The notes: generated by a model from the letters alone, not told the origin. DNA of 40,476 nt from Streptomyces sp. NRRL S-337 (GCF_000720175.1 NZ_JOIX01000066.1:1-40476); one strand, 5' to 3'. Shown: positions 1 through 9,105, counted from the stretch's first letter. Numbers and translations: made by a program.

Positions 1-365
1 GCCCAGCCCAGGACCGTCGAGGCGTGGCTGTTCTCGATGACGTCGTGTGCCGACTCCGCCCGCGAGGGGTAGCCCGACAGACCGCCCTTGGCCCGCAGCC
101 TGGAGAAGTCCTGACGGCCGGTGAGCAGCTTGTGTACGTAGGACTGGTGGCCGGTGTCGAAGAGGACCCGGTCCTTGGGTGAGTCGAAGACCCGGTGCAG
201 GGCGATGGTCAGCTCGACCACGCCGAGATTCGGGCCGAGGTGGCCGCCGGTCTTGGAGACCGCGTCGACAAGGAAGGAACGGATCTCCCCCGCCAGCTGC
301 TCCAGCTGCTCCGGGCCCAGTCGGTCCAGATCGCGCGGTCCCCTGATACGGGAAAGCAACGCCAC
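1..365 (-). CDS. dxs: 1-deoxy-D-xylulose-5-phosphate synthase, N-terminal part (cut by window edge)
   Basis: Dxs condenses pyruvate and glyceraldehyde 3-phosphate to 1-deoxy-D-xylulose 5-phosphate, the first step of the MEP isoprenoid pathway, in the cytoplasm with thiamine diphosphate. Only about 121 N-terminal residues are in the window. They read like the family start: [11 protein letters not shown], then [17 protein letters not shown], then [18 protein letters not shown] and [11 protein letters not shown]. The His of the GGHLG and GHQSY motifs belongs to the cofactor/substrate site in this family. The start is the GTG at 363-365, five bases after a perfect AAGGAGG. The rest of the gene lies to the left of the window. 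Identification is from sequence memory and is firm. Confidence 0.95.
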   Translation of the reverse strand, partial: MALLSRIRGPRDLDRLGPEQLEQLAGEIRSFLVDAVSKTGGHLGPNLGVVELTIALHRVFDSPKDRVLFDTGHQSYVHKLLTGRQDFSRLRAKGGLSGYPSRAESAHDVIENSHASTVLGW

Positions 366-661
366 CCCTGCCTCCTTGCTGCTTGCTGCTGCTGCCGTCG
401 ATCGATCGAGCTTGCCGATCAGATGAGTCTAATATCGCGCCCGCTGCGGCGACGCCCGGGCCTTGCGATGTATGTCACTCGGGTGAAAGCCGTCTTTCGG
501 CCGCCCCGGAAATGCCTCCGGCAACGCGTTTCGGCCCCCACCGGGACATGCCCGGTGGGGGCCGGTGACCAGCCGCCGAAGGCCGACGGTGTGGTCAGGT
601 GCTCACGTACGCCGGGGCGCCGCCGCACCCGACGAACGACCTGCGGTCGGACGACTCGCGG
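366..661. promoter_or_regulatory. intergenic region between dxs and xylH
   Basis: About 300 bases without a convincing gene. It must carry the dxs promoter on the minus strand. A TAGACT that could be a -10 box lies about 65 bases before the dxs start, but I see no good -35 match. It also holds the terminator listed at 532-564. Short open frames here overlap neighbouring genes and have no ribosome binding site. Confidence 0.5.
532..564 (-). terminator. strong hairpin terminator after xylH
   Basis: A GGCCCCCACCGGG arm pairs perfectly with its complement across the five-base loop ACATG, and one more C-G pair extends the stem. It lies about 100 bases past the xylH stop and has no U run, as is usual in Streptomyces. 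It probably ends the xylFGH transcript. Confidence 0.8.
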
Positions 662-2047
662 TCACGTGCGCCCAGCGGTCTTCTGGGTGCGCCGCGACAC
701 CGAGTCGATCACGACCGCGGCCAGCAGCACCGCGCCGGTGATCATGTACTGGATCTCACTGGCCATGCCCAGCAGGTTCAGGCCCTGCTGGATGGACTGG
801 ATGACCAGCATGCCCAGCAGCGCGGACCAGATCTTGCCGCGGCCGCCGAAGAGGCTGGTGCCGCCGATGACCGCCGCCGCGATGACGTTCATCAGGGTGT
901 TGCCGGAGCCGAGGTTCTTCGTGGCGCCACCGGAGAGGCTGGCGATGAAGAGTCCGCCGAAGGCGGCGAGCATCCCGGAGATCGCGAAGACGCTGATCCG
1001 GATCTTGTTCACGTTGATACCGGCCCGGCGGGCCGCCTCGGCGTTGCCGCCGACCGCGAAGATCTGCCGTCCGTACGAGGTGCGGCGCACCACGAAGTCG
1101 GCGATGACCAGCACGGCCAGGAACAGCACCAGGGCCAGCGGGAGCCCACGGGCACCGGCCGGCTCGTTGAGGACGTAGGCGACCACGAAGGCGATCACCG
1201 CGACGACACCGGTGCGCAGCAGGATCTCGCTGAGCGGCCGGGAGGTCAGCGCGGCGGCCTTGCGGCGCTTGCTGTCCAGCAGCAGCGAACCGGCGTACGC
1301 GAGGACCGCGACCAGCGCGAGGCCGTACGCGGCGGCCTTGTCCTCGAAGTAGTAGCCGGTGAGGTTCTCGACCAGGCTGCCGCTCGGCGTGTTGATCGAG
1401 CCTTCCTGGCCCATCATCCAGATCTGCAGACCGCTCCAGCCGAGGAATCCGGCCAGGGTGACGACGAACGCCGGCACGCCGATCTTGGCGAAAAAGAAGC
1501 CATGGACGACGCCGATGACCACACCGGCCGCGATGGCGATCAGGACCGCGAGCCAGTCGTTGACCCCGTGGGTGACGCTGAGCACCGCCCAGACGGCCGC
1601 GCCGACGCCTGCGACCGAGCCGACGGAGAGATCGATCTCACCGAGCAGCAGGACGAAGACGATGCCGACGGCCATGATGCCGAGGCCGGAGGTGTAGACA
1701 CCGATGTTCGCGAGGCTGTCCGCCGACAGGAAGCTGCTGTTCTTGAGCTGGAAGACGATCGCGATGACGATCAGGCCGATGACGACCGGCAGCGAGCCCA
1801 GCTCACCGCCGCGCACCCGGCGCTTGAAGTCGGCGAGGTAGCCGGCCAGACCCGCTTCCCGGACCAGCAGCCGGGGGTCGACGGCGGCGGGCTGGGGGGC
1901 GTCGGCGGCGGTGGCCTGCGCGGTCTCCGCGGCGGCGTCGGCCGGGGTCTCCGTCACGGTGTCGGCCGAGGCCTCCACGGTGTCCGTCGCCTCGCCGGCC
2001 GCAGCCTCCGTGGCGCCGCCCGCCGGCTCCTTGGTGAGGTCGCTCAT
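662..2047 (-). CDS. xylH: xylose-type ABC transporter permease (XylH)
   Basis: Integral membrane permease of a CUT2-class sugar importer, about 461 residues. The first ~85 residues are a low-complexity Ala/Thr/Glu cytoplasmic extension. Ten or so hydrophobic segments follow (for example LPVVIGLIVIAIVFQL and ISVFAISGMLAAFGGLFIA). Family hallmarks are LLLGEIDLSVGSVAG and AAVIGGTSLFGGRGKIW, typical of the RbsC/XylH (BPD_transp_2) family. The ATG at 2047 overlaps the stop of xylG in an ATGA, so translation is coupled; an open frame continues further upstream but lies inside xylG. It is the last gene of xylF-xylG-xylH. Xylose is the likely substrate by synteny with the Streptomyces rok7B7-linked transporter; the sequence alone does not fix the sugar. 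Confidence 0.92.
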   Translation of the reverse strand: MSDLTKEPAGGATEAAAGEATDTVEASADTVTETPADAAAETAQATAADAPQPAAVDPRLLVREAGLAGYLADFKRRVRGGELGSLPVVIGLIVIAIVFQLKNSSFLSADSLANIGVYTSGLGIMAVGIVFVLLLGEIDLSVGSVAGVGAAVWAVLSVTHGVNDWLAVLIAIAAGVVIGVVHGFFFAKIGVPAFVVTLAGFLGWSGLQIWMMGQEGSINTPSGSLVENLTGYYFEDKAAAYGLALVAVLAYAGSLLLDSKRRKAAALTSRPLSEILLRTGVVAVIAFVVAYVLNEPAGARGLPLALVLFLAVLVIADFVVRRTSYGRQIFAVGGNAEAARRAGINVNKIRISVFAISGMLAAFGGLFIASLSGGATKNLGSGNTLMNVIAAAVIGGTSLFGGRGKIWSALLGMLVIQSIQQGLNLLGMASEIQYMITGAVLLAAVVIDSVSRRTQKTAGRT

Positions 2048-2835
2048 GCCCCGGCCTCCTTCTTCACCTGGTCCGTGCGCGCCTTGCGGCGGGTCACCGC
2101 GTTGTCCGAGGCACCCGTGATGGCGGCGATGATCTCTTCGTGGGAGGTGCCCTCGACGTCGAAGACACCGTTGTTGCGGCCCAGTCGCAGCACCGCGACC
2201 CGGTCCGCGACGGCCTGCACATCGGCCATGTTGTGGCTGATGAGGATGACGCCCAGACCGCGCTCGCGCAGCCGCTCGACCAGGTCGAGGACCTGCGCGG
2301 TCTGCTCGACGCCGAGCGCGGCGGTGGGCTCGTCGAGGATGACGATCTTCGGGTCGCCGATCAGCGCACGGGCGATGGCGACGACCTGCCGCTGGCCGCC
2401 GGAGAGCGCGGCGACCGGGATGCGGACGCTGGGGATGCGGATGGAGAGGGTGTCGAGCAGTTCCTTGGCGCGCTTCTCCATGGCGATCTCGTCGAGGATG
2501 CCGGCGGTGCGGCTCTCGTTGCCGAGGAAGAGGTTGGCGACGACGTCGAGGTTGTCGCAGAGCGCGAGGTCCTGGTAGACGGTGGCGACGCCGAGCTCCT
2601 GGGCGTCGTGCGGCTTGTTGATGCGGACCGCGTCGCCCTCCCACTCGATGGTGCCGTCGTCGACCGGGTGGACGCCCGAGATGGTCTTGACCAGGGTGGA
2701 CTTGCCGGCGCCGTTGTCGCCCACGAGGGCGACCACCTCACCGGGGTGGATCTCCAGCGTGACGTCCGTGAGTGCCTGGACGGCGCCGAACCGCTTGGAG
2801 ATTCCGCGCAACGCCAGCACAGGCGTAGCGGACAC
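2044..2835 (-). CDS. xylG: sugar ABC transporter ATP-binding protein (XylG)
   Basis: Cytoplasmic ATPase that powers the xylose-type importer, about 263 residues and a single ABC domain, unlike E. coli XylG, which has two fused cassettes. Walker A is GDNGAGKST, the signature is LSGGQRQ, Walker B is IVILDEPTAALG and the switch His is in LISHNM. I place the start at the GTG at 2835 (VSATPVLALRGISKRFG), because an AAGGAG lies nine bases before it. An ATG nine bases upstream would sit directly on that ribosome binding site. The stop overlaps the xylH start. Confidence 0.9.
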   Translation of the reverse strand: MSATPVLALRGISKRFGAVQALTDVTLEIHPGEVVALVGDNGAGKSTLVKTISGVHPVDDGTIEWEGDAVRINKPHDAQELGVATVYQDLALCDNLDVVANLFLGNESRTAGILDEIAMEKRAKELLDTLSIRIPSVRIPVAALSGGQRQVVAIARALIGDPKIVILDEPTAALGVEQTAQVLDLVERLRERGLGVILISHNMADVQAVADRVAVLRLGRNNGVFDVEGTSHEEIIAAITGASDNAVTRRKARTDQVKKEAGA

Positions 2836-2946
2836 GTGAATCATCTCCTTCGCCGCCGTCACAACGGCGGGGGCATGGTGGTGCGAAGAGGGGGGCTCTG
2901 CGAGCGGTCAGAGGGGTGCTCTGCGAGCCGAGGGGATGCGGGGGAG

Positions 2947-2988
2947 GGCCCCGCCCGCGCCCGGAACGGGTCGGCGCGGGCCGGGGCC
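2947..2988 (-). promoter_or_regulatory. intercistronic GC-rich hairpin between xylF and xylG
   Basis: GGCCCCGCCCGCGCC pairs with GGCGCGGGCCGGGGCC across an 11-base loop, with one bulged C. It lies in the 233-base gap after the binding-protein gene. Such hairpins commonly stabilise or attenuate the transcript so that the binding protein is made in excess over ATPase and permease. That role is inference. An 11-bp direct repeat (GCTCTGCGAGC at 2895 and 2918) lies beside it. Confidence 0.6.
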
Positions 2989-3068
2989 GAAGGTCTCACG
3001 CGGTACCGGGGGGTGGTGCCGCGTGGTTCTGTCTCGCGTGGGTCGTGTCGCGTACCTGCTGTCGCCGG

Positions 3069-4163
3069 CTACTTGATGCCGGCCGCCGCGCAGGCCTTCT
3101 TGACGTCGCCGGCGCAGATCTGGCTCGCCTTGTAGACCTTGTCCTTGATGATCGTGGTGGCGATGTTGTCCTTGGTCACGATCTGCGCGTCGTAGAGCTT
3201 GGCGGGGATGCCCTTGACCGCGCCGCTGAGGCTGTCGACCTTGGTGGACGTCAGGGAGTCGATCTTCTCGCCCTTGAGCAGCTTGACCGCGATCTCGGCC
3301 GTGGAGTCGGCCTGCGGCTTGATCTGCTTGTAGATGGTGAACGCCTGGTCGCCCTTGAGGATCCGCTGCAGACCCGCGAGCTCGGCGTCCTGGCCGCCGA
3401 CCGGGACCTTGACGCCCTTCTGCTTGAGCGCGGTGATGATGCCGCCGGCCATGCCGTCGTTGCCGGAGTAGACGCCCTGGATGCCGTCCTTGCCCAGCGA
3501 GTCGAGGGCGGCGTTCATCTTCTTGTTGGCCTCGTCCGACGACCAGTCGGGGATGTCCTGCTCGTACGCGATCTTCTTGACCTGCTTGTCGAGGACGCTG
3601 TGTGCGCCCTTCTTGAAGAACGGCATGTTCGGGTCGGTCGGCGAGCCGTTGATCATGACGACATTGCTGTCCTTGGCCTTGTCGCCGAGCGCCTTGACCA
3701 GCGCCTGCCCCTGGAGGCGGCCGATCTTCTCGTTGTCGTAGGAGACATAGGCCGAAATTTTGCCCTCGGCCAGACGGTCGTAGGCGATGACCTTGACGCC
3801 CTTCTTGGCGGCCTGGTTCACCCACGACTGGGTGGCCTTGTAGTCGACCGGGTCCAGGATGATCACCTTCACACCCTGGGTGATCAGCGCGTCGAACTGC
3901 TTCTTCTGGGTCTCGGTCTCCTGCGCCGCGTTGTTGTACTTGACCGTGCAGTCGCTGCACAGTTCCTTGATCTTCGCCTCCATCATCGGGCGGTCGAAGG
4001 TCTCGTAGCGCGTGGTCTTGTTCTCCGGCAGGAGCAGGCCGATGGTCTTGTTGTCGCCACCGCCGCCCTTGGCACTGTCTCCGGCCTTGCCGCAAGCGGC
4101 CACGGAGAGGGCCATCGAGACAGCGGCGGTGCCTATGACGACGCGGCGCGTCCAAACGTTCAT
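3069..4163 (-). CDS. xylF: xylose-type sugar-binding lipoprotein (XylF)
   Basis: Periplasmic-type substrate-binding protein (Peripla_BP_4 fold) of the importer, 364 residues, anchored as a lipoprotein. The N-terminus has RR, a hydrophobic stretch and the lipobox LSVAAC, with the acylated Cys near residue 24. A flexible Gly/Lys linker follows, then the sugar-binding fold: IGLLLPENKTTRYETFD, VIILDPVDYKAT, YVSYDNEKIGRLQG. The ATG start has a GGGAGG ribosome site about nine bases upstream. It is the first gene of the operon, with its promoter probably in 4164-4302 next to rok7B7. XylF is the closest family I recognise, and the D-xylose substrate is inferred. Confidence 0.92.
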   Translation of the reverse strand: MNVWTRRVVIGTAAVSMALSVAACGKAGDSAKGGGGDNKTIGLLLPENKTTRYETFDRPMMEAKIKELCSDCTVKYNNAAQETETQKKQFDALITQGVKVIILDPVDYKATQSWVNQAAKKGVKVIAYDRLAEGKISAYVSYDNEKIGRLQGQALVKALGDKAKDSNVVMINGSPTDPNMPFFKKGAHSVLDKQVKKIAYEQDIPDWSSDEANKKMNAALDSLGKDGIQGVYSGNDGMAGGIITALKQKGVKVPVGGQDAELAGLQRILKGDQAFTIYKQIKPQADSTAEIAVKLLKGEKIDSLTSTKVDSLSGAVKGIPAKLYDAQIVTKDNIATTIIKDKVYKASQICAGDVKKACAAAGIK

Positions 4164-4239
4164 TGGGGTTGCCTCCCTGACGAGGCCGCGTCGTTGCGGC
4201 CGAGGTGGGGGAAGTCAACTCGGCCGCTAGCCGACCGTC

Positions 4240-4254
4240 AAGGAGTAAATCCTT
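4240..4254. promoter_or_regulatory. candidate operator upstream of xylF
   Basis: AAGGA-GTAAA-TCCTT is a perfect inverted repeat about 80 bases before the xylF start, in the AT-richest part of the gap between xylF and rok7B7. A ROK regulator next door makes it a natural candidate for its binding site. I know no consensus that would confirm this. Confidence 0.35.
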
Positions 4255-4302
4255 AACGAGATGACAACGGTGCCATGCGTTAGCTGTGTGAACGCAGAGC
4301 GC

Positions 4303-5502
4303 TTATGCCAGGGCGGGTGCGTCCACGCTCTGAGCGCCGTCGAGCAGCGTCGAATCGCCCATCTCGCTCAGCACCAGCGCCAGCGCGCCCAGCACCTCGG
4401 CGCGACCGCCGAGCGTGCCGGTGACGATGCCCAACTGCCGTGCGGCGCTGGGAATTGCGTACCGGGAGACGGATTCGCGGATCGGCGCGAGCACCAGCTC
4501 ACCGGCGTCGGCGAGATCGCCGCCGAGCACCACTCGGCTGGGATTGAGCAGATTGCACAGGTTCGCCACACCACTTCCGATATGGCGGCCTACGTCCGCG
4601 ATGACCCGCCGGCAGCCCGGGTCGCCCTCGCGGGCCAGCTGGACCACCCGCGCCATGGTCAGATCGGGCCCGTGGCTCGGCTGCAGCAGCGGAAGGACGT
4701 ACCGGGCCGCGGTGAAGGTCTCCAGGCAGCCGCGGTTGCCGCACCGGCACACCGGCCCGGACTCGTCCAGCGTGATGTGCCCGATCTCGCCCGCGGTACC
4801 GCCCGGCCCGCGGTAGATCTGCCCGCTGATCACCAGCCCGGCACCGACACCGCTGGCGACCTTGATGTACGCGAGGTCGGCGGCCCCACGGCCACCGCCC
4901 CAGACCAGCTCGCCCAGCGCGCCGAGGTTGGCGTCGTTGTCGACGTAGACGGGGACGCCCAGCCGCCCGGACAGCTCCTGGCCGGGGTTCGTACCCGTCC
5001 AGCCCGGCAGGATCGCGGTCGAGCCCAGTGTCCCGGATTCCACGTCGATCGGTCCGGGCACGCCCAGGCCGACGCCGATGACCTTGTCCGCGCCGATGCC
5101 GGTCGCCTCGATCAGCCGGTTGACCAGCACTTCCGCGCGGTCGAAGCCCTCCGCGGCGGAGGCGTCCACATCGATCGGCTCGGCCTCCTCGGCGAGCACC
5201 CGGTGTGCCAGGTTGCCGACCGCCACCCGCAGGTGGGAGTGGCCGAAGTCGACGCCCACGACGATGCCCGCGTCGCCGGAGAGCGAGACGCTGCGCGCCC
5301 GCCGGCCGCCGGCCGATGTGGGGGTGACCTCGACGGTGCCGCCGTCCTTCAGTTCCCGGACGATGTTGGAAACGGTGGCCGCGGACAGCCCCGTGCTCCG
5401 GGCGATCTCCGCCTGCGTGAGCGAGCCCGCCATGCGTACCGCGCGTACCACCCGCTCCAGATTGGCCCGGTGCAGCGAGGACTGCGACCCCGGAGTCTCC
5501 AT
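4303..5502 (-). CDS. rok7B7: ROK-family transcriptional regulator Rok7B7
   Basis: Sugar-responsive repressor/activator of the ROK (NagC/XylR) family, about 399 residues. A winged HTH lies near residues 25-50 (LTQAEIARSTGLSAATVSN). It is followed by the sugar-kinase-like domain with GVDFGHSHLRVAVG, GVGLGVPGPID and DNDANLGALGE. The zinc-binding CRCGNRGCLE motif is intact. Start choice is the ATG at 5502 (METPGSQSSLHRANLERV), the conserved Streptomyces start as I recall it. A longer open frame reaches 5664 but reads as non-coding. In S. coelicolor Rok7B7 is known to influence xylose transport, carbon catabolite control and antibiotic production. Here it sits exactly between xylFGH and ngcEFG, as there. 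Confidence 0.93.
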   Translation of the reverse strand: METPGSQSSLHRANLERVVRAVRMAGSLTQAEIARSTGLSAATVSNIVRELKDGGTVEVTPTSAGGRRARSVSLSGDAGIVVGVDFGHSHLRVAVGNLAHRVLAEEAEPIDVDASAAEGFDRAEVLVNRLIEATGIGADKVIGVGLGVPGPIDVESGTLGSTAILPGWTGTNPGQELSGRLGVPVYVDNDANLGALGELVWGGGRGAADLAYIKVASGVGAGLVISGQIYRGPGGTAGEIGHITLDESGPVCRCGNRGCLETFTAARYVLPLLQPSHGPDLTMARVVQLAREGDPGCRRVIADVGRHIGSGVANLCNLLNPSRVVLGGDLADAGELVLAPIRESVSRYAIPSAARQLGIVTGTLGGRAEVLGALALVLSEMGDSTLLDGAQSVDAPALA

Positions 5503-5663
5503 CGACTCATCCACTCCCGCCTGGGACGGACGGCGCGACGACCGCCCGCCTTGCCGGACCACAGCAGCGGGGCCCGGCTTGTCTCCAACATGTGAATCTA
5601 AGCTGAGCCGCCCGGGCCACCTCCCGTCAAGTCCTCCCTCCACCCCGAAACCAGCACAGCGCA

Positions 5664-5697
5664 CGTGCCTCCCGCCGGCAATCCGGCGGGAGGCACG
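5664..5697 (-). terminator. hairpin terminator after ngcEFG
   Basis: A perfect 15-base-pair stem (CGTGCCTCCCGCCGG and its complement) with a CAAT loop, about 14 bases past the ngcG stop. It separates the ngc operon from rok7B7, which reads in the same direction. Confidence 0.85.
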
Positions 5698-5710
5698 GTC
5701 TGATCAGGCA

Positions 5711-6679
5711 CTACTTGAGCGCGCCGGCGGTCAGCCCGGCCACCACCTGGCGCTGGAAGATGATGTACGCGGCGAGCACCGGGAGCATCGCGATCGTCAG
5801 ACCCGCGAACAGTCCCGACCAGTCGCCCTTGTATCCCTGGCTCACCGCCAGTGCCACCAGTCCCTGGGTGAGCATCTTCTTGTCCGGATCACCGACGTTG
5901 AGCACCGTCGGCAGCAGGTACTGGTTCCACTGCCCGAGGAAGTTGAAGATCCCGACGCTGATCAGGCCGGGTTTGGCCATCGGCAGCATGACCTGGAAGA
6001 AGGTGCGGGTGTGCGAGGCCCCGTCGATCAGCGCGGCCTCGGCCACCGAGGTGGGCAACGTCCGGAAGAAGCCGCTCAGGAAGAAGACCGTGAACGGCAG
6101 CGAATAGGCGATGTAGACCAGGATCAGGCCGTGGTAACTGTCCAGCAGCGTCATGTTCTTCATGACGAAGAACAGCGGCACCAGCGCCAGGATGACCGGG
6201 AAACCCATGCCGCCGACGAACAGGAAGTAGAGGAAGCGGTTGCCGGGGAAGTCGAAACGGGCCAGCACATAGGCCGCCATCGACCCGAGCAGCATCGTGC
6301 CGATCAGCGAACCGCCCACCACGATCACCGAGTTGAGGAAGTACTGGCCCATGTTCGCCTTGTCCCAGGCGCGGGCCCAGTTGTCGAAGTGCAGCACCGA
6401 GGGCAGGCTCCAGGGCGAGCCGAAGATCTCGGTGTCGTCCTTGAAGGAGCTGACCACCGCCCACAGCAGCGGCATGGTCACCAACAGCCCCCAGATGACC
6501 AGGACTCCGTGCGAGAAGACGTTGAGGACCCGCCCCTCGCCGCCGCTGTCCCGGCCGGCCGTACCCTCCGGGCCGCCGCGTCCCGCGCGCGGTCCGGGCA
6601 CCCGCGAGGCGGCCCCGCCGGGCGGCCCCTGCTCCTTGGTGACGCCCGGGAGGTCCGCGGGGTCGGTCTGCGCGCTCAT
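5711..6679 (-). CDS. ngcG: N-acetylglucosamine/chito-oligosaccharide ABC permease NgcG
   Basis: Second membrane subunit of a CUT1-class sugar importer, about 322 residues. After a Gly/Pro-rich cytoplasmic leader of ~55 residues come six hydrophobic segments, starting with VLVIWGLLVTMPLLWAVV. The EAA loop that contacts the ATPase reads EAALIDGASHTRTFF. The ATG at 6679 forms TGATG with the ngcF stop, so the two permeases are translationally coupled. No ATPase gene is present. Streptomyces CUT1 systems of this kind use the shared ATPase MsiK encoded elsewhere (family knowledge). Substrate is assigned from position and similarity to NgcG. Confidence 0.9.
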   Translation of the reverse strand: MSAQTDPADLPGVTKEQGPPGGAASRVPGPRAGRGGPEGTAGRDSGGEGRVLNVFSHGVLVIWGLLVTMPLLWAVVSSFKDDTEIFGSPWSLPSVLHFDNWARAWDKANMGQYFLNSVIVVGGSLIGTMLLGSMAAYVLARFDFPGNRFLYFLFVGGMGFPVILALVPLFFVMKNMTLLDSYHGLILVYIAYSLPFTVFFLSGFFRTLPTSVAEAALIDGASHTRTFFQVMLPMAKPGLISVGIFNFLGQWNQYLLPTVLNVGDPDKKMLTQGLVALAVSQGYKGDWSGLFAGLTIAMLPVLAAYIIFQRQVVAGLTAGALK

Positions 6680-7602
6680 CAGAACTCCAGTCGCTCGCGG
6701 CGTCCCAGCCGCATGACGATGCCCGAGAAGATCAGGGTCACGATCAGCAGGGAAACGCCGATGGCGGTCGCATAGCCGGCCTGACCGTCGCGGAACGTCT
6801 TCTGGTACACGTACAGCGGAAGGACCTCGGTCGAATAGTCGGGACCGCCCGGGCCGACGCTCATGATCTGCACGAACGCGAAGGCCGAAACGTCCAGGGC
6901 GAGAATGCCCATGTAGATCCAGCCGGTCTGCACGGTGTCCCACAGCAGCGGCAGGGTGATCCGGAAGAAGGTGTTGAAGCGGTTCGCGCCGTCCAGCAGC
7001 GCGGCCTCGTAGAAGTCCTTCGGAATGGAACTCATACCGGCCGAGAACAGCACGACGTAGAAACCGACGTTGGCCCACACCATGGCGGCCATCACGCACC
7101 ACAGCGCGAGCTGCGGATCCCCCAGCCAGTCGGGCTGCACACCATCGAGCCCGATCGCTTTGAAGAACGCGTTCAGGGCGCCGCTCTCCGGGTTGTAGGC
7201 GAACTGGAAGAGCAGCGCCACGATCGGGACCGACAGCACCTGCGGGAAGAAGTAGAGGATTTTGTAGGTGCTGGAGCCGCGCACCCCGCCGATGACCGCC
7301 TTCTTCCGGCGGCGGCCACCGACGTTGAGCATGAACGCGAAGAACAGCCCGAGCGAGAGCGTCACCACCGGCAGCAGCAACAACAGCGTGACGCTGTTGC
7401 CCACCGCGGCCCAGAACACCTCGTCCTGGAAGAGGCGGGCGTAATTGTCGAACCCGACCACCTTCAGGTCCGGACTCAGTCCGGTCCAGTCCGTGAAGGA
7501 GTAGTAGATGGCCTGGAGGAATGGCGAGATCACGAAGATCGCATAAATCGCCAGCGGGAGCACCAAGAACCCCGCGATGAAACGGTACTTACCGTGCTTC
7601 AT
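6679..7602 (-). CDS. ngcF: N-acetylglucosamine/chito-oligosaccharide ABC permease NgcF
   Basis: First permease of the ngc importer, 307 residues with six predicted membrane spans beginning FIAGFLVLPLAIYAIFVISP. The conserved EAA loop reads EAALLDGANRFNTFF. The MalF-type phrase YYSFTDWTGL follows the first span. The start ATG (MKHGKYRF) lies 63 bases after the ngcE stop, and the stop overlaps ngcG by one base. It forms the translocation pore with NgcG. Confidence 0.9.
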   Translation of the reverse strand: MKHGKYRFIAGFLVLPLAIYAIFVISPFLQAIYYSFTDWTGLSPDLKVVGFDNYARLFQDEVFWAAVGNSVTLLLLLPVVTLSLGLFFAFMLNVGGRRRKKAVIGGVRGSSTYKILYFFPQVLSVPIVALLFQFAYNPESGALNAFFKAIGLDGVQPDWLGDPQLALWCVMAAMVWANVGFYVVLFSAGMSSIPKDFYEAALLDGANRFNTFFRITLPLLWDTVQTGWIYMGILALDVSAFAFVQIMSVGPGGPDYSTEVLPLYVYQKTFRDGQAGYATAIGVSLLIVTLIFSGIVMRLGRRERLEF

Positions 7603-7665
7603 GACTACCGATCCCGCTCTCTGCCTGCGTTCCCACCGCCGGTGACGCGTCGGACGACGTATCGG

Positions 7666-9105
7666 TCAGCGCTTGTACTTCTTCACGCTGGAATCGTCGC
7701 GGGTTTCGTCCGCATACTTCTGGATCTTCGTGATGGCCTCGTCGGGCGTCATCCGGCCGGCCATCATCTCGCCCAGCGCGCCGACCCCGATGCGTTCCTT
7801 CTGCAGCGCCACGTACCAGTCCTGCAGCCGCGGATTGACGATGTTCTGGCCCGCCTTCTGCAGCGCGGCCTGCGCCGATGCCAGGCCCGGCGGCAGCTTC
7901 AATCCTTCCGTACCGCCGTTGAGCGAGGTCAGCGAGGACACCTGCTTGATGAAGTTCTGTGCGGACTGCTTGCTGAGCATGATGCGCAGCAATTCCATTC
8001 CGCCCTCGGCGTTCCGGGCCTTCCTCGGCACGATGTACGGCTCACCGCCGGACGCCCAGATCGTGCCGTACGGCATCTTGTCGGAGGAGGACAGGCTGGA
8101 CGGGGCGCCGACCGCGAGGTCGAAGTGCGGGTTCTTCGCGATCTGCTTGGCCGACTCGTTCTCCACCCAGGAGCCGTTGGGAATGAACAGCGCCTTGCCC
8201 TCTGCCCAGGCCTTCTGCGACTGCAGGTGGTCCAGGCCGGGTGAGCCCTTCAGCACATAACCCTTGCGGTACAGCTCGTAATAGGCCTCGAAGGCCGCCT
8301 TGACCGCCGGGTCCTTCCAGGCGTTGGGCTCCAGGTTGTCGATCTTCTTCAGGACCTCTTCGCCGCCGATCTTCGCGATGAACGGGTAGAGGCTGAAGGG
8401 CAGGTAGTACGGGTACTTACCGGGGTAGGTCCAGCCCGCGACGCCCTTCTTCTTGGCCTTCGCGCAGAGCGCGAGCATGTCGTCCCAGGTTTCGGGGTAT
8501 TCCGCGTCGAGCTTCTGCAGATTGCTCCGGGAGTACCACACGCCGTACACCGTGTAGGCGTAGTAGAGGATCCAGGTCTCCTTGCCGCCGAACTGCCCCA
8601 TTTCCACGACGCCGGGGCGCAGGGTGTCGCGCACCTTCTTGTTCGGGTCGTCGACGGAGGGGGCGTCCAGGAGCGGGGTGAGGTCGGTCAGCTGGTCCTT
8701 GGCCACCAGCGTGCCGAAATCCATCTGCTCGGCGCCGGAGTTGTCGACCAGATCCGGGGGGTTTCCGCCGTTGAAGCGCGGCTGCAGGGTCGACTGGATC
8801 TTCTGGGTGGAGGACAGCTTGACCTTGCCGTCGGCCTTCGGGAAGGCCTTGACGTACAGGGCCTGGGCGTCCTTGGCGTATTTGTCGCCGAATCCGCCGT
8901 CGAAGATGACCACGTCGAGGCCGGCCGACTCGTTGACCGCCAGCGGATTCTTCGCGGACTTCGTGCCCTTTTCGACCTTGTCCTCGGCGCCGCCACCGCC
9001 GCTGGCACAGGCGGACAGCACGCTCATGGCCGGGACCGCGACGATCCCCAGGGCGGCGGCTCGTTTGACCAGATCGCGACGGTTGAATTCTGAGGTGGAT
9101 CCCAT
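7666..9105 (-). CDS. ngcE: N-acetylglucosamine/chito-oligosaccharide-binding lipoprotein NgcE
   Basis: Extracellular solute-binding protein (SBP_bac_1 type), about 479 residues. The signal region is NRRDLVKRAAALG followed by a hydrophobic stretch and lipobox VLSAC. The twin arginine suggests Tat export of a lipoprotein. The mature domain shows SBP features such as YYAYTVYGVWYSRS and GKALFIPNGSWVENE. I start it at the ATG at 9105 (MGSTSEFNRRDL), with GAGGA seven bases upstream; the open frame runs 16 codons further but lacks a better site. In streptomycetes NgcE binds GlcNAc, chitobiose or longer chitin oligomers depending on species, so the exact ligand is open. Confidence 0.9.
   Translation of the reverse strand: MGSTSEFNRRDLVKRAAALGIVAVPAMSVLSACASGGGGAEDKVEKGTKSAKNPLAVNESAGLDVVIFDGGFGDKYAKDAQALYVKAFPKADGKVKLSSTQKIQSTLQPRFNGGNPPDLVDNSGAEQMDFGTLVAKDQLTDLTPLLDAPSVDDPNKKVRDTLRPGVVEMGQFGGKETWILYYAYTVYGVWYSRSNLQKLDAEYPETWDDMLALCAKAKKKGVAGWTYPGKYPYYLPFSLYPFIAKIGGEEVLKKIDNLEPNAWKDPAVKAAFEAYYELYRKGYVLKGSPGLDHLQSQKAWAEGKALFIPNGSWVENESAKQIAKNPHFDLAVGAPSSLSSSDKMPYGTIWASGGEPYIVPRKARNAEGGMELLRIMLSKQSAQNFIKQVSSLTSLNGGTEGLKLPPGLASAQAALQKAGQNIVNPRLQDWYVALQKERIGVGALGEMMAGRMTPDEAITKIQKYADETRDDSSVKKYKR

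Noticed and set aside
599..2578. Plus-strand open frame of about 660 codons across xylH and xylG
   Set aside because: Asp/Gly/Arg-rich shadow of two genes with clear ABC transporter motifs on the other strand.
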